Shown piece after piece: positions 51,308 through 60,868 of a stretch of 64,000 nt of DNA. This DNA is from Ascoidea rubescens DSM 1968 (lineage: Eukaryota; Ascomycota; Saccharomycetes; Ascoideales; Ascoideaceae), in contig NW_017962922.1 in the NCBI RefSeq assembly GCF_001661345.1, positions 248,001 through 312,000 of the forward strand, read 5' to 3'. Every line of letters begins with the position of its first letter. Within the stretch, counting starts at the first letter, position 1. The position numbers were made by a program, and so were the translations under genes. The notes below the pieces were generated by a model. It was not told where the DNA came from and ran no database searches. It was given only the letters and a program-made list of their open reading frames with translations.

Positions 51308-53161
51308 TCATATATTATTTAAACTATTGTTATTAAAACTTGAGGGAGAAAACAATTTGACGTCTTCTAGTATTCCGTTGATAGAATTGAGATCTATATC
51401 GATATCCAAAATGTTGCTTTTGTCATTTGTTGACGATAATGGTGATGTTGTTTTGTTTAAATTTTGATTATAGGAAGATAGATTGAGGTTGTTATTGAGG
51501 GATATAGATTTCTTTGAAGTGTTTTTTGAGTGAGAAAGAGATCTTTTATGAGATTTTGTTATGTGGCCATTTGATAGGGGTTTTGATAGATTTAGAGAGT
51601 TATCTATAGGAGACAAGTTTATGTTTGAGTTTGAGTTTGGTAGGATTAGAGATTTGGAGGAAGGAGAGGTTAGTGGTGATTCGAACAGGTCCCAGTTTGG
51701 GGACAAGTTGTTTTGAGTGGGTAAGTTGTTGTTTAAGATGTTCAAGTTGCAGTTTAGATTTAGATTTGATATGGGGAAGGATTCATTTAAGAAATTTGGA
51801 ATGAGTTTTGTATTGTTATAGGGCAAGTTTGTGTTGTTGAAAAGCAGATTGTTCAAGTTGTTCAAGTTGTTTATAGTGTTAATGTTGTTGAAAGTGTTTA
51901 TTGTATTTATCGTATTTAGATTATTGAAGTTATTTAGATTATTGAAGTTATTTAGATTATTGAAGTTATTTAGATTATTGAAGTTATTTAGATCATTGAG
52001 GTTATTGAGGTCGTTGAGGTTATTGAGGTCGTTGAGATTGAGGCTATTGAAGTTATTTATGTGAGATAAATTGGATAAGTTTGAGGTGGAAGAGGTTGGA
52101 GAGCATGTGGAGAGATTGAAGGAAGGAAGATCAAAGACCGATTCAGTTTTGATCATTTTTGAAGAGGAGGGAGAGTTGTAGGCAGAATTTGCCGAAGAAT
52201 GGGAGGAGTGGGAAGAGTGAGAGGAGTGGGAAGTGTAATCTGTGGACAAGTAGTTCTGAGGGTTTAAAGAGGTGTTGATTGAGAGTTTACTTTTCTTAGA
52301 CTTTTTGATGTGAGAAGAATCTTCAAAGTCCTCGGGGTTTAGTGAATTGATGCTAATGTTACCATTAGTAATGGTATTAGTAATGTTGTTTGTATTTTTC
52401 TTTTTTATTTTAGCGGATTTTGGGCTATTGCTATTGTTATTGTTATTGTTATTGTTATTGTTATTGTTTGCTAAAGATAGTTGGTGCTTTGAAAAGGCAT
52501 TTGAAGACTGAAGCAAGTTTTTGGACGAGTAGCTGGAGGCTATGAAGATGCCTTGGTCCCACTCAATGGGCAAGCCATCTAGCAATTGTTTATGGGATAT
52601 AAGAAGATGGATGATTTCGTTAAGAGAGTATTGATAAAACTCTGATTTTGAGTCGTAGTTGGCAATGGTGTCATTATTAGTACTATCATCATTATCATTG
52701 ATACTTTCAACATCACTTTCGCCATCATTAGTGCAGTTATCTCTGTGATCTATATCATCTTTATCGTTTTTATCATCATTACTATCTTTATCAGTGCCAT
52801 TGGCAATTGGGCTCCTCGGAGCATTCAACATGGAGGACTTGAGGAAGGATAGATCACCATTGGACAAGTATATGTGGACCAACTTGAGAATTGATCGCGA
52901 GAGAAGGTCCAAACGTGTTTCGAGAAGGTTGATGTAGCCCTTGGGATATATCTTGTCGTTCTTGAACTGTTTCTCGGTGAAGGTACAAATCTTGTTGTCG
53001 ACGAGACACTTGGAACAGGGCTTCTTGCCGTCACACTTGGTCTTTTTGATCCGGCACGAGTCGCAGGCCTTTCCCACTCGCTTCTTCTTTTTGATCTGGT
53101 AGCTGTGGCTGGGAGCGGCAGAGGCAGCAGAGGCAGCAGGGCTGGGGTAGGAGGAAGTCAT
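51308..53161 (-). CDS. Zn2Cys6 (Gal4-type) transcription factor
   Basis: 617 aa from ATG 53161. An N-terminal binuclear zinc cluster, preceded by basic KKKKRVGK, has canonical CX2CX6CX5CX2CX6C spacing: ACDSCRIKKTKCDGKKPC then SKCLVDNKICTF. A linker (FKNDKIYPKGYINLLETRLDLLSRSILKL) follows, resembling the 'YP-x-GYVELLETRLDLL' segment of fungal regulators such as C. albicans Fcr1 as I remember it. The rest is disordered: Asn-rich, Ser-His repeats, and a Leu-Asn tandem repeat (51845-52045). No fungal-specific middle homology region is evident. An in-frame ATG exists at 53215, but a TATATATA lies between it and 53161, so 53161 is preferred. The target genes are unknown. It is divergent from SWD1. 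Confidence 0.85.
   Translation of the reverse strand: MTSSYPSPAASAASAAPSHSYQIKKKKRVGKACDSCRIKKTKCDGKKPCSKCLVDNKICTFTEKQFKNDKIYPKGYINLLETRLDLLSRSILKLVHIYLSNGDLSFLKSSMLNAPRSPIANGTDKDSNDDKNDKDDIDHRDNCTNDGESDVESINDNDDSTNNDTIANYDSKSEFYQYSLNEIIHLLISHKQLLDGLPIEWDQGIFIASSYSSKNLLQSSNAFSKHQLSLANNNNNNNNNNNNSNSPKSAKIKKKNTNNITNTITNGNISINSLNPEDFEDSSHIKKSKKSKLSINTSLNPQNYLSTDYTSHSSHSSHSSHSSANSAYNSPSSSKMIKTESVFDLPSFNLSTCSPTSSTSNLSNLSHINNFNSLNLNDLNNLNDLNNLNDLNNFNNLNNFNNLNNFNNLNNFNNLNTINTINTFNNINTINNLNNLNNLLFNNTNLPYNNTKLIPNFLNESFPISNLNLNCNLNILNNNLPTQNNLSPNWDLFESPLTSPSSKSLILPNSNSNINLSPIDNSLNLSKPLSNGHITKSHKRSLSHSKNTSKKSISLNNNLNLSSYNQNLNKTTSPLSSTNDKSNILDIDIDLNSINGILEDVKLFSPSSFNNNSLNNI
51845..52045 (-). repeat. Leu-Asn/Phe-Asn tandem repeat in the zinc-cluster gene
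   Basis: 18-base units (AATAACTTCAATAATCTA type) encode NNFNNL, then related 18-base units encode NDLNNL. They are in frame in a disordered region. Confidence 0.8.
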
Positions 53162-53693
53162 GGTGGTTGGATTGCTCCATGGGAAGATAATGGGAAAACG
53201 AGGGTATATATACATATATACAGATTATTAATTCGGGACGACACAACGGAAGCAGATGGGCCGCGTTGAGCCGGCTGGGAGCAGAAGCCGGTTCCGTTTG
53301 CCGAGCCTGGACTGAGATGTGCGTGCTGTGGATCGGGCGCGTTCACTGAGAGAACGGGTCCAACCTATGATCGAAGCACGGTTGTTCTGTCTGGCGCTAT
53401 AGTCCCTGCGCGGTGGGTGTGCGAGCAGAGAGCTGGTATGGCCAGAGTGCGAATGAAAGGTGGTAACCTTTGTTGAGGAAACACAACTGGAGAGAAACCG
53501 TCGGCTGTCTCTGCGACTATATATACGGGGCGTGCGCCGGGTAAGCAAGGGCCCGCTTTTTTCTTCTGGGGCTGGGGCTGCAGGTGACACGCAAAAGGCG
53601 CGGCACGAGACGAGCTGCGCGAGAAGGAGGAGCAGCACGAGAAGGAGCAGCACGAGAAGGAGCAGCAGCACCACATCCACCTCCACCTCCACC
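53162..53693. promoter_or_regulatory. GC-rich divergent promoter with two TATA boxes
   Basis: TATATATA at 53205-53212 (for the zinc-cluster gene) and TATATATA at 53518-53525 (168-176 bases upstream of the SWD1 ATG). Between them is GC-rich DNA with GCCGGCTGGG and AGCCGGTTCCG. The SWD1 leader has a GAGAAGGAGCAGCAC 15-base repeat (about 53620-53670) and CCACCT repeats. Confidence 0.55.
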
Positions 53694-55349
53694 ATGAACC
53701 TCTCCCTTCTCGACCCCTTTGCTGTCGCCAAAGAGTACCCTGAGTCGCTCACCGACACCATTGAGTTCGGCTTCTCCATTTACATCAGGTTCAACTACAA
53801 CGGCGATTATCTCGCCAGCGGCCTCAATGACGGCAACATCCTCATCTTCGACTTGCAGACCTTGTCGCCTCTCACCATCTTGCGCAAACACACCAAGCAG
53901 ATCCAGTCCCTCACCTGGTCCTTCTCCAACAGATACCTCTTGTCCTCTGCAAAGGACAACAATGTCATTCTCTGGGACTTGAAGTTCTCCAAGGTCCTCC
54001 GGATTATCATCTTCGAGAGCCTTGTCTGGAACTCCCAGTTTCTCTCAAACAACCCCTACATCATCATTGCCTCCTCTACTGAAAACGACTGTCGCTACAT
54101 CGACTGCTCGGACGAGTTTGATTACAAATACATCGACCTCCAAAACAACCCCCTATTCAATGTCAACGACAGCCATCTTCCCCCCAAGTCCAACAATCTC
54201 GCCTCTCCTGCCAAATACTACACTCTCTCAACGGCTTTTGCTTATGACGGAAATTACATTTTCAACGGAACAACAAACGGTTGGCTCAATGTCTTTGAAA
54301 TTAAAAACCCTCATTTGATACTAAATACGCATTTCAACGACAACGACGAGGAGTATTACACAGAGTATAATAACCTCTTCAACATTGAAAAGTTCAGTAT
54401 CAAAAATCTCAGAAAAATCCTACTAAACAAGAAAAAGAAAAGAAAAACAAACCAAAATTATGACTATGATTATGATTATGATTATGAAGAAGAAGATCAA
54501 GAAGAAGTAGAAGGAGAGGGAATAGAAGAAGAAGAAGAAGGAGAAGATCATGATGTTCAAGGAAAGATTGAAATTAACATTGTCTACTCCCAAAAGATAA
54601 CAAACAACAACATCAAATCAATCGTCATCTCCTCAAATAACTCAAAAATGTTCATCAACTCTACTGACAGAATCATAAGACAATTTACCCTACCAAATCT
54701 ATCCGACTTCAAATCTCTCATATCAAACAACAACTTCCAATTCGAGGTCGACCACAAGTATCAAGACGTGGTCAACAAACTACAATGGAATGCCATCTCC
54801 ATCAACTACAATGGCGATTATCTTGTCGCTTCAACCTATGGCTCAAACCATGAAATATACATGTGGGAGACCTCAATGGGCTCCCTCATCAAAATCCTCG
54901 AGGGCCCCAAAGAAGAACTCCTAGACGTCGACTGGAACTTCAAAAAGAATAAAGTCTCCGCAACTGGCGTCGACAGTGGCACTATCTACATCTGGTCCAT
55001 CATAATCAACCAAAAATGGTCCTCTCTTGCCCCAGACTTTATTGAAATTGATGAAAACATTGACTACATCGAAAGAGAAAATGAATTCGATATCCTCCCC
55101 GACGAAGAAATCAACCTAAAAAGACAAAATGATGAAAACGAATTCATCGACGTTATATCAAAGGACAACGATACAAACATCACCCTAAATCATAACAACA
55201 GCAGCAACAGCAACAACAACAGCAGCAACAACAACAACAACAAAGTCATCAGCATTCAAAATAGCTCATCCTCGTTTGACAACTTCTTTATCATTCCTGT
55301 AGATCTTGACCAGAAAATTGAATTGCCAGTTTACGACGATGATGATTAG
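53694..55349 (+). CDS. SWD1: COMPASS histone H3K4 methyltransferase subunit Swd1 (RbBP5)
   Basis: A 551-aa WD40 scaffold of the Set1/COMPASS complex in the nucleus. It starts MNLSLLDPFAVAKEYPESLT, the family N-terminus. Blades follow: FNYNGDYLASGLNDGNILIFD, LTWSFSNRYLLSSAKDNNVILWDL, FVFNGTTNGWLNVFE-like (YIFNGTTNGWLNVFEI), VISSNNSKMFINSTDRIIRQF, YLVASTYGSNHEIYMWE and KVSATGVDSGTIYIWS. The acidic post-propeller segment with FIEIDENIDYIERENEFD is typical of RbBP5/Swd1. A Tyr-Asp and Glu-rich insert (about 265-295) and an Asn-rich tail lengthen it relative to S. cerevisiae (426 aa). ATG 53694 is the first ATG in frame. The first 500 coding bases are much GC-richer than the rest. Confidence 0.93.
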   Translation: MNLSLLDPFAVAKEYPESLTDTIEFGFSIYIRFNYNGDYLASGLNDGNILIFDLQTLSPLTILRKHTKQIQSLTWSFSNRYLLSSAKDNNVILWDLKFSKVLRIIIFESLVWNSQFLSNNPYIIIASSTENDCRYIDCSDEFDYKYIDLQNNPLFNVNDSHLPPKSNNLASPAKYYTLSTAFAYDGNYIFNGTTNGWLNVFEIKNPHLILNTHFNDNDEEYYTEYNNLFNIEKFSIKNLRKILLNKKKKRKTNQNYDYDYDYDYEEEDQEEVEGEGIEEEEEGEDHDVQGKIEINIVYSQKITNNNIKSIVISSNNSKMFINSTDRIIRQFTLPNLSDFKSLISNNNFQFEVDHKYQDVVNKLQWNAISINYNGDYLVASTYGSNHEIYMWETSMGSLIKILEGPKEELLDVDWNFKKNKVSATGVDSGTIYIWSIIINQKWSSLAPDFIEIDENIDYIERENEFDILPDEEINLKRQNDENEFIDVISKDNDTNITLNHNNSSNSNNNSSNNNNNKVISIQNSSSSFDNFFIIPVDLDQKIELPVYDDDD

Positions 55350-55645
55350 CGTATCTCCATCGCTTACATATATTGTATCTCCATTGCCTACATATATTAT
55401 ATCGTTATCACTCGCTGATTTATACACATATAGATTTATGTTATCGCTATTTAAACTTTCATGCATACCAATGCAAGTCCAATGCAAGTCCAGCCGAACT
55501 TGCATGCACTTGATTCCTTCCATTACTAAGAACATCAGTCCATTTTATAATTTTATAATCTCAGTCTTCAATTACTAAAAAAAACTAGTTCCAAAATGCT
55601 CACTACTCACTCACTGAACAAGTCTGTATTGCTTACTTCTTCTCT
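55350..55645. other. SWD1-DPH2 convergent region
   Basis: 296 bases with CATATATTGTATC repeats and CCAATGCAAGT repeats (55468-55492). No gene is seen. Confidence 0.4.
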
Positions 55646-57508
55646 TTATACCACCGCATTCACTTTTCGATCGTAACCATAGCCCCTCGCTATTCCGGAT
55701 CGACCCTGCTCTAAAATTGCGCCTTCATCGTCCTCCTTATCGTCTTGAACAAAATCACTCCCTAGCCCACTCCATTCTCGGCTCTGTAAATACAACGCTG
55801 AAGTAGAAATCGTTCCTTTAATAACCATACTCTTTGAGAATTGCTTAACCAACTGCTTCTCATTATCAATGGGAGCTTCAATCTCAATATGCTGGTATAG
55901 TTTGGGTCGCAATGGTCTGGAATTTATTGCATACTGTCCAGTAACTGGATTGAATTCCGGAGCATCTTCATCTTCATCTTCGTCACTGCCATGACTCCCA
56001 TCCAGACTTTTATCCTCCTCGTCTCTGTTGTCCAACTTCATTATCTCCTTAAAATCAGTAACCCATTTGCCTGTCCATGTCACTTCAGCTGCTAGCGCCA
56101 AATACAACTCATAAGGCGTTAAAATTGGTTTATAATACTCATTATATTCGTCAATTATCATTCCGTTTTGACTACACCCCAAAGCAACCCAGCAATCAAC
56201 AGCATCAAAATTGGCCAATTTCGACACATTGGGCTTTCCAACAACAAACATGTACGATTTCTTTTCGTTTTTATGAATCCACTCTTTCACCATATTCAAC
56301 ATGCTCAATGTGTTTGATAACGACAACGTATTGATTAGTATTCCAATAGTAGACGCATTTCTTGCAACAAACATAGAACGATATCTTCTTTTCAAAGAGG
56401 GATATGGTCCATCATTAACGCTTCCGTCCAATGGATTGTATATAGTCAAGGAATCAAATTTAGTAGAGAGATATAATAGTCTCGGAGGGTCTGGTTGGCT
56501 GATGTGGAATAATTTATAATCACCAAATGAGATTTCCTCATCATCACCACCATACTCTTTTAGTCGTTTAATCTCGGATTCTGATAATCCTAATATTACT
56601 CTATTGTCCAATATTATAGAACTGGACGTGGAATTTTCATAGCTCTTCAATTCATAACCAATTATCCTTATTTTATTATTGTTGTTCAAATATAAATCTG
56701 AATAAGCCAAGTTTGTATACTCATTTTTCAAGAGCCGATAAAGATTAAATAAATGACAGTTATAAACCGTGTCTGAAATCAATAAAATCCGGTCTTCTTT
56801 ATTTGGATATTTCTCTTTAAATAACTCAACTAAAGAGTCATAGTTCAATAAGGGTTTCCCAAAGATTAGAATTGAACTTGAAGTTAAATTGCTAAAGTTT
56901 GATAAACAAGAATCGCCAAAATGAACAATTAAATCACTATTTACATGCTGAGCAGCTATTTCATCAATACAACATGGAGAGTACGAAGTGTCAGCTAATA
57001 TCCATACCTCTCTTGCTGATGGAGTAAAGTTATCAAGATCCTTTTCAAGATTAGTAGCAAGGCTATGATTCTCAATTTCCCCAACTTTCTTATCACATTT
57101 ACAATTCAAACACTTTTCGTGTTTCCCATGTTCTTTTTTCTTATGTCCATTAACATGAGAATGAGAGTGGGAGGAAGAATCTTTGTGATTATCCTGCGAA
57201 GTGAAATTTAGTTCATTTTCGCTGCTCTCAGCAACAATCACGCTCTGCAAATTGTCTTGTAAATACTGTAAAACAATAGAGCTTTGATTGATCAAAGTAT
57301 CAGGAAACTGCAATGATATTTTCTTGTAAACTATTCCCTTGGGAGAATTTAAAAACCGTAGCAAGTCATCCAATGAATAGTAGTCTTTGATATCATCTAA
57401 AACATAGTGAGCACTGTGGTCTTTGTTATTACTTGAGTATTTGAAATACTGGAAATTCGAATCAGACTGGGTGGATAACACTGGTGGTAGTTCAGAGGTG
57501 GTCATCAT
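55646..57508 (-). CDS. DPH2: Diphthamide biosynthesis protein Dph2
   Basis: A 620-aa cytosolic partner of Dph1 in the radical-SAM Fe-S enzyme that starts diphthamide formation on eEF2 histidine. Family signatures are ISLQFPDTL, ILADTSYSPCCIDEIAAQHV (C179, C180), IVHFGDSCLS (C201), the LRRYRSMFVARNAS-type middle, VGKPNVSKLANF, CWVALGCSQNG and the C-terminal REWSGLGSDF with QGRSGIARGYGYDRK. It is longer than S. cerevisiae Dph2 (534 aa), partly by a His/Lys/Cys-rich insert at about 107-140 (SHSHSHVNGHKKKEHGKHEK then CLNCKC) just before the first Fe-S cysteines, and partly by an acidic C-terminal loop. ATG 57508. Divergent from SGM1, 472 bases apart. Confidence 0.93.
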   Translation of the reverse strand: MMTTSELPPVLSTQSDSNFQYFKYSSNNKDHSAHYVLDDIKDYYSLDDLLRFLNSPKGIVYKKISLQFPDTLINQSSIVLQYLQDNLQSVIVAESSENELNFTSQDNHKDSSSHSHSHVNGHKKKEHGKHEKCLNCKCDKKVGEIENHSLATNLEKDLDNFTPSAREVWILADTSYSPCCIDEIAAQHVNSDLIVHFGDSCLSNFSNLTSSSILIFGKPLLNYDSLVELFKEKYPNKEDRILLISDTVYNCHLFNLYRLLKNEYTNLAYSDLYLNNNNKIRIIGYELKSYENSTSSSIILDNRVILGLSESEIKRLKEYGGDDEEISFGDYKLFHISQPDPPRLLYLSTKFDSLTIYNPLDGSVNDGPYPSLKRRYRSMFVARNASTIGILINTLSLSNTLSMLNMVKEWIHKNEKKSYMFVVGKPNVSKLANFDAVDCWVALGCSQNGMIIDEYNEYYKPILTPYELYLALAAEVTWTGKWVTDFKEIMKLDNRDEEDKSLDGSHGSDEDEDEDAPEFNPVTGQYAINSRPLRPKLYQHIEIEAPIDNEKQLVKQFSKSMVIKGTISTSALYLQSREWSGLGSDFVQDDKEDDEGAILEQGRSGIARGYGYDRKVNAVV

Positions 57509-57980
57509 TTACAGCACAGAAGCACAGAAGCACAGAAGCAAAGAAACAAGGAAATAATAAAGGATTAGCTGAAGTATATTAGTTACTACAGTCAAAAAGC
57601 GACAGAACGGATAAAATTTTAGTGAATAAATTTTTTGAGTTTTCCATCAAAGGACCGCACAATAAAAACCTTAATGAGATGCCAAAGCTGAAGAAAGACA
57701 GTAGAAGAAAAGAGCACTGAAAAAAGCAACCACCTTCTTATTTACGCTCTTTACTACTGTGCTCAAAGTGTTCTTTTCACAAACCACGAGTGCTTGTATT
57801 TTACTCCCACGACTGCCCAACCTCGCGTTGAAATTCTGTGGATATTTCCACAGAACCGGCTCCAACGCGTTGCCAGCAGCACGGATCGTCTTCTTCCTAA
57901 TCCGGACGCTGATATAATTCGCGTTCAAAGGCCAGAGCTGTGCTTTTGAACAGCTCCAATTCTGCTGTAATTCTGCTGCA
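57509..57980. promoter_or_regulatory. DPH2-SGM1 divergent promoter
   Basis: The DPH2 side begins with CACAGAAG repeats. The SGM1 side is GC-richer (57800-57960) with GAACCGGCTC, AATCCGGACG and an ACGCGT at 57865-57870. No gene is supported. Confidence 0.5.
57865..57870. promoter_or_regulatory. ACGCGT (MCB-like) site
   Basis: CCAACGCGTTGCC, 111 bases upstream of SGM1 and 357 from DPH2. Single copy; MBF binding is only possible. Confidence 0.25.
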
Positions 57981-60578
57981 ATGAGCGATTCCCACCTCCA
58001 CATCCCACTGCAGCCCAATGATCTGCTTGTAGAGGAAAGCAATAGTCACGTCGCTAACGATCCAAGCAGTCCCCGGGATCTTGCTGCCGATGATGCACTT
58101 GCAGTTTCCAGCAATGAAACAGCAAATGACAGCACCAACATCAAAAGTGCCAATGACAATAACAATGATGTTGACAATACTGGTCCAGCAGACAAGCCGA
58201 CAAAAAGACTAACAATGCAAGAAAGATTGTCCATGGCTGTTGCAAGCAAAAATTCGAAATCAAAGAAAAAAAATAAAAAAAAAAGGAAAAATTTAAATAA
58301 AAGTCTATTGCTTTCAGACAATTCAATAAACGACCCGCTTTCTCCCAGATCCTCTATATCTTCAATTCCACCTAATTTGCAATCTTTGGTTGATCTTGAC
58401 GAAAACAACTCGTCTTCAAAGATCTCAATTCACACAGCAAGCGTATCCAAATCTCAACTCCAACTTGATAACCCTAATAATGACGTAATAACCGTTGATA
58501 ACAATAACGACGGTAACGATATCAATACTTCAAATCATGATCTCAATGAAAACTCCAGCAATAGAGACAGCAATAATAACCAAGAGCTATTGACTATAAT
58601 AAATTCGTTAAATGTTCAAATTCAGACATTAAATAAATCACATTCAATTGAAATCTCAAAATTGAAAGATAAACTCAACTCAACTTTGGACCAATCCTCA
58701 TTTGAAAAAAAACTTAAAGAAAAAGATGATCAAATCAATGATCTATTAATTGAAGGTCAAAAATTGTCCATGACTGAATTAAAATTAACAACCTTAGTTA
58801 AAAACTTACGCTTAAAAGAACTTGATCAAAATGATTTAATCAACAATTTAAATGACAGAATCTCTGGATATGATTTAAAATTTATTGAACTAAATGAATC
58901 AATTAATAACCTAAAATCAAACGAAAAAAAACTAATTCAAGACAATAGTTTTTACAAAAAATTTGAAGAAAACTACAACCAACTACTGTCAAATTATAAT
59001 GATTTGGACTTAAAATATAAAGATTTAAAATCAAAAAATTTTGAAATTAAATACAAAAGTCAGTTGGATTTATACAAAGATGAAACAATTAAAAACGAAA
59101 ATTTAAATAAAAAAATCAATGATCTAACTATTGAAAAACAATTGATTCAAAAAAATTTAACTAATCAATTGAATTCTCTCACTCTTGAAAATAACAACCT
59201 ATCATTTCAATTAAAACAATTAAAAGAAGAAAATTCAAACGAAACATCAAGATTGGAAAATAAATTAGAAGAATTAAGAATTATAAATGAAAATTATGAT
59301 CAAAATAGAAATAACTTTAATAATCATAATAATAGCAATAGCAATAGCACCGAAACAAATAACAGCGAACCTGATAACCTTAACCAAAATGAAACTAATA
59401 CCATCACTAATTATAATACCAACACCGAATTTAGTTCTCTTGAAATAAAATATAATAAACTACTAAAACAAAATCAAATATTAAATGATCAATATAAAAC
59501 TTCAGCAGAAAATTTTTCTAAGATCGAATTATCATTATCAAGCAAAATTAATAAATTGCAAGATGAATTAAATAATAAAAATCTTTTACATTTAAACAAC
59601 CTTAAAAATATACGAAATTTAACCGAAAACTTAAACTCAATTAAAGAAGAAAATAATAAACTATCAACGGAAAAATTCGAGATTTCTGTCACATTAAATA
59701 AAATTGAAGAAAAATTTAAAATCAAGGAAGACGAAGTTAAATCGTTGCAAGATAAGTTTAAAGAACTATCTTCAAAACTTAATAACAACTCATTAATTAA
59801 AAATAATAATAGTGATCATTTAAATGAAAAAATTAAAGAATTAGAACAAGAAAACAGTAGATTAAAAGACAAAGTTAATGCATTACAAGCATCATTCGAG
59901 CTAATGCCTCCTCCAATAGTTCCTCCAATATTAGGAAGCAGAAATTCATCAGCATCAAGTTGGAGCGCAGATTATTCGGATCAGTTCAATGGAACTAAAA
60001 ATCCAACTGCAATACACTCAAGAAGATCAAGTTTTTTCTTGAATAATAATAACAATAAGTACAATGAAAACAATGTCGGCGTCATTTTGAGTAATAGTAA
60101 TGAAGATTTAAATTCGTTAACATCACCTACACGAACCATAACAAATGGATTTGATAGTTCAAGTATAAGCGTATATAATGAAAAGAAAACTCCAATAACC
60201 CTTGGTACAGGCTCAATAGGATCATCAAATGTTCAAGTGATAAGCAGAATGACAAACCAAATTCGATCATTAAAGACAGAAATGTTTCAAATCAAAGAAG
60301 AATTAAACAAGAACCAAAAGGAGAAAAAAGAGGCAGGCAACGAGATTTTAAGATTATTAAAAGATAATGAAAGGGTTAAGCAGTTAGAAGCTGAAAAGGT
60401 AGAACTCCAGGAGGAGATCAAGAAAATAGAAAAACAATATGTTGCAAGTTTAGAAATTCTAGGAGAAAAAAGCGAAAGAGTTGAGGAATTAAAAGCAGAT
60501 GTAATGGATTTAAAGGAGTTACTCCGGGATCAGGTACAGCAAATTGTTTTGTTACAAGCAGCAATCAAAAACAAATAG
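57981..60578 (+). CDS. SGM1: Golgi coiled-coil protein Sgm1 (TMF family)
   Basis: An 865-aa coiled-coil tether of the TMF/ARA160 family, which binds Rab6 (Ypt6) at the Golgi. The N-terminal motif KRLTMQERLSMAVASK (about 74-89) with its basic tail matches the conserved TMF start box. Residues about 200-640 are predicted-looking coiled coil (Leu/Lys/Glu/Asn heptads). The last 110 residues (VISRMTNQIRSLKTEMFQI ... LRDQVQQIVLLQAAIKNK) match the C-terminal TMF domain, the Rab-binding part. The length exceeds S. cerevisiae Sgm1 (707 aa) through Asn-rich linkers. ATG 57981 is the first in frame; the opening is GC-richer. Confidence 0.8.
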   Translation: MSDSHLHIPLQPNDLLVEESNSHVANDPSSPRDLAADDALAVSSNETANDSTNIKSANDNNNDVDNTGPADKPTKRLTMQERLSMAVASKNSKSKKKNKKKRKNLNKSLLLSDNSINDPLSPRSSISSIPPNLQSLVDLDENNSSSKISIHTASVSKSQLQLDNPNNDVITVDNNNDGNDINTSNHDLNENSSNRDSNNNQELLTIINSLNVQIQTLNKSHSIEISKLKDKLNSTLDQSSFEKKLKEKDDQINDLLIEGQKLSMTELKLTTLVKNLRLKELDQNDLINNLNDRISGYDLKFIELNESINNLKSNEKKLIQDNSFYKKFEENYNQLLSNYNDLDLKYKDLKSKNFEIKYKSQLDLYKDETIKNENLNKKINDLTIEKQLIQKNLTNQLNSLTLENNNLSFQLKQLKEENSNETSRLENKLEELRIINENYDQNRNNFNNHNNSNSNSTETNNSEPDNLNQNETNTITNYNTNTEFSSLEIKYNKLLKQNQILNDQYKTSAENFSKIELSLSSKINKLQDELNNKNLLHLNNLKNIRNLTENLNSIKEENNKLSTEKFEISVTLNKIEEKFKIKEDEVKSLQDKFKELSSKLNNNSLIKNNNSDHLNEKIKELEQENSRLKDKVNALQASFELMPPPIVPPILGSRNSSASSWSADYSDQFNGTKNPTAIHSRRSSFFLNNNNNKYNENNVGVILSNSNEDLNSLTSPTRTITNGFDSSSISVYNEKKTPITLGTGSIGSSNVQVISRMTNQIRSLKTEMFQIKEELNKNQKEKKEAGNEILRLLKDNERVKQLEAEKVELQEEIKKIEKQYVASLEILGEKSERVEELKADVMDLKELLRDQVQQIVLLQAAIKNK

Positions 60579-60868
60579 TCTTTTTAATTTTTGATTTTCA
60601 AACAAAGTTGAGTTTTGTATTCTTTTTCTGTTACAACAGCTGATTACTCTTCACACATCTTGAAATTTTAACGTCTGGAGAGGTTTAAATTTTGTGTTTA
60701 CTGATCAAGTGTTCTTCATTATTAGATAAAAACAATCTATTTGATATTTATAAAGCAGAAATAAAGAACAAAGAAGAACAAAACAAAGAAGAACAAAAGA
60801 ATGTTAATAGGCCTTATGGTAGAAAAAAAAATGTAGATGCATCTAAGTATAAAGGTAACAATATTTTA
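60579..60868. other. SGM1-HPT1 convergent region
   Basis: 290 AT-rich bases with AAAGAAGAACAAA repeats. No gene is supported. Confidence 0.4.
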
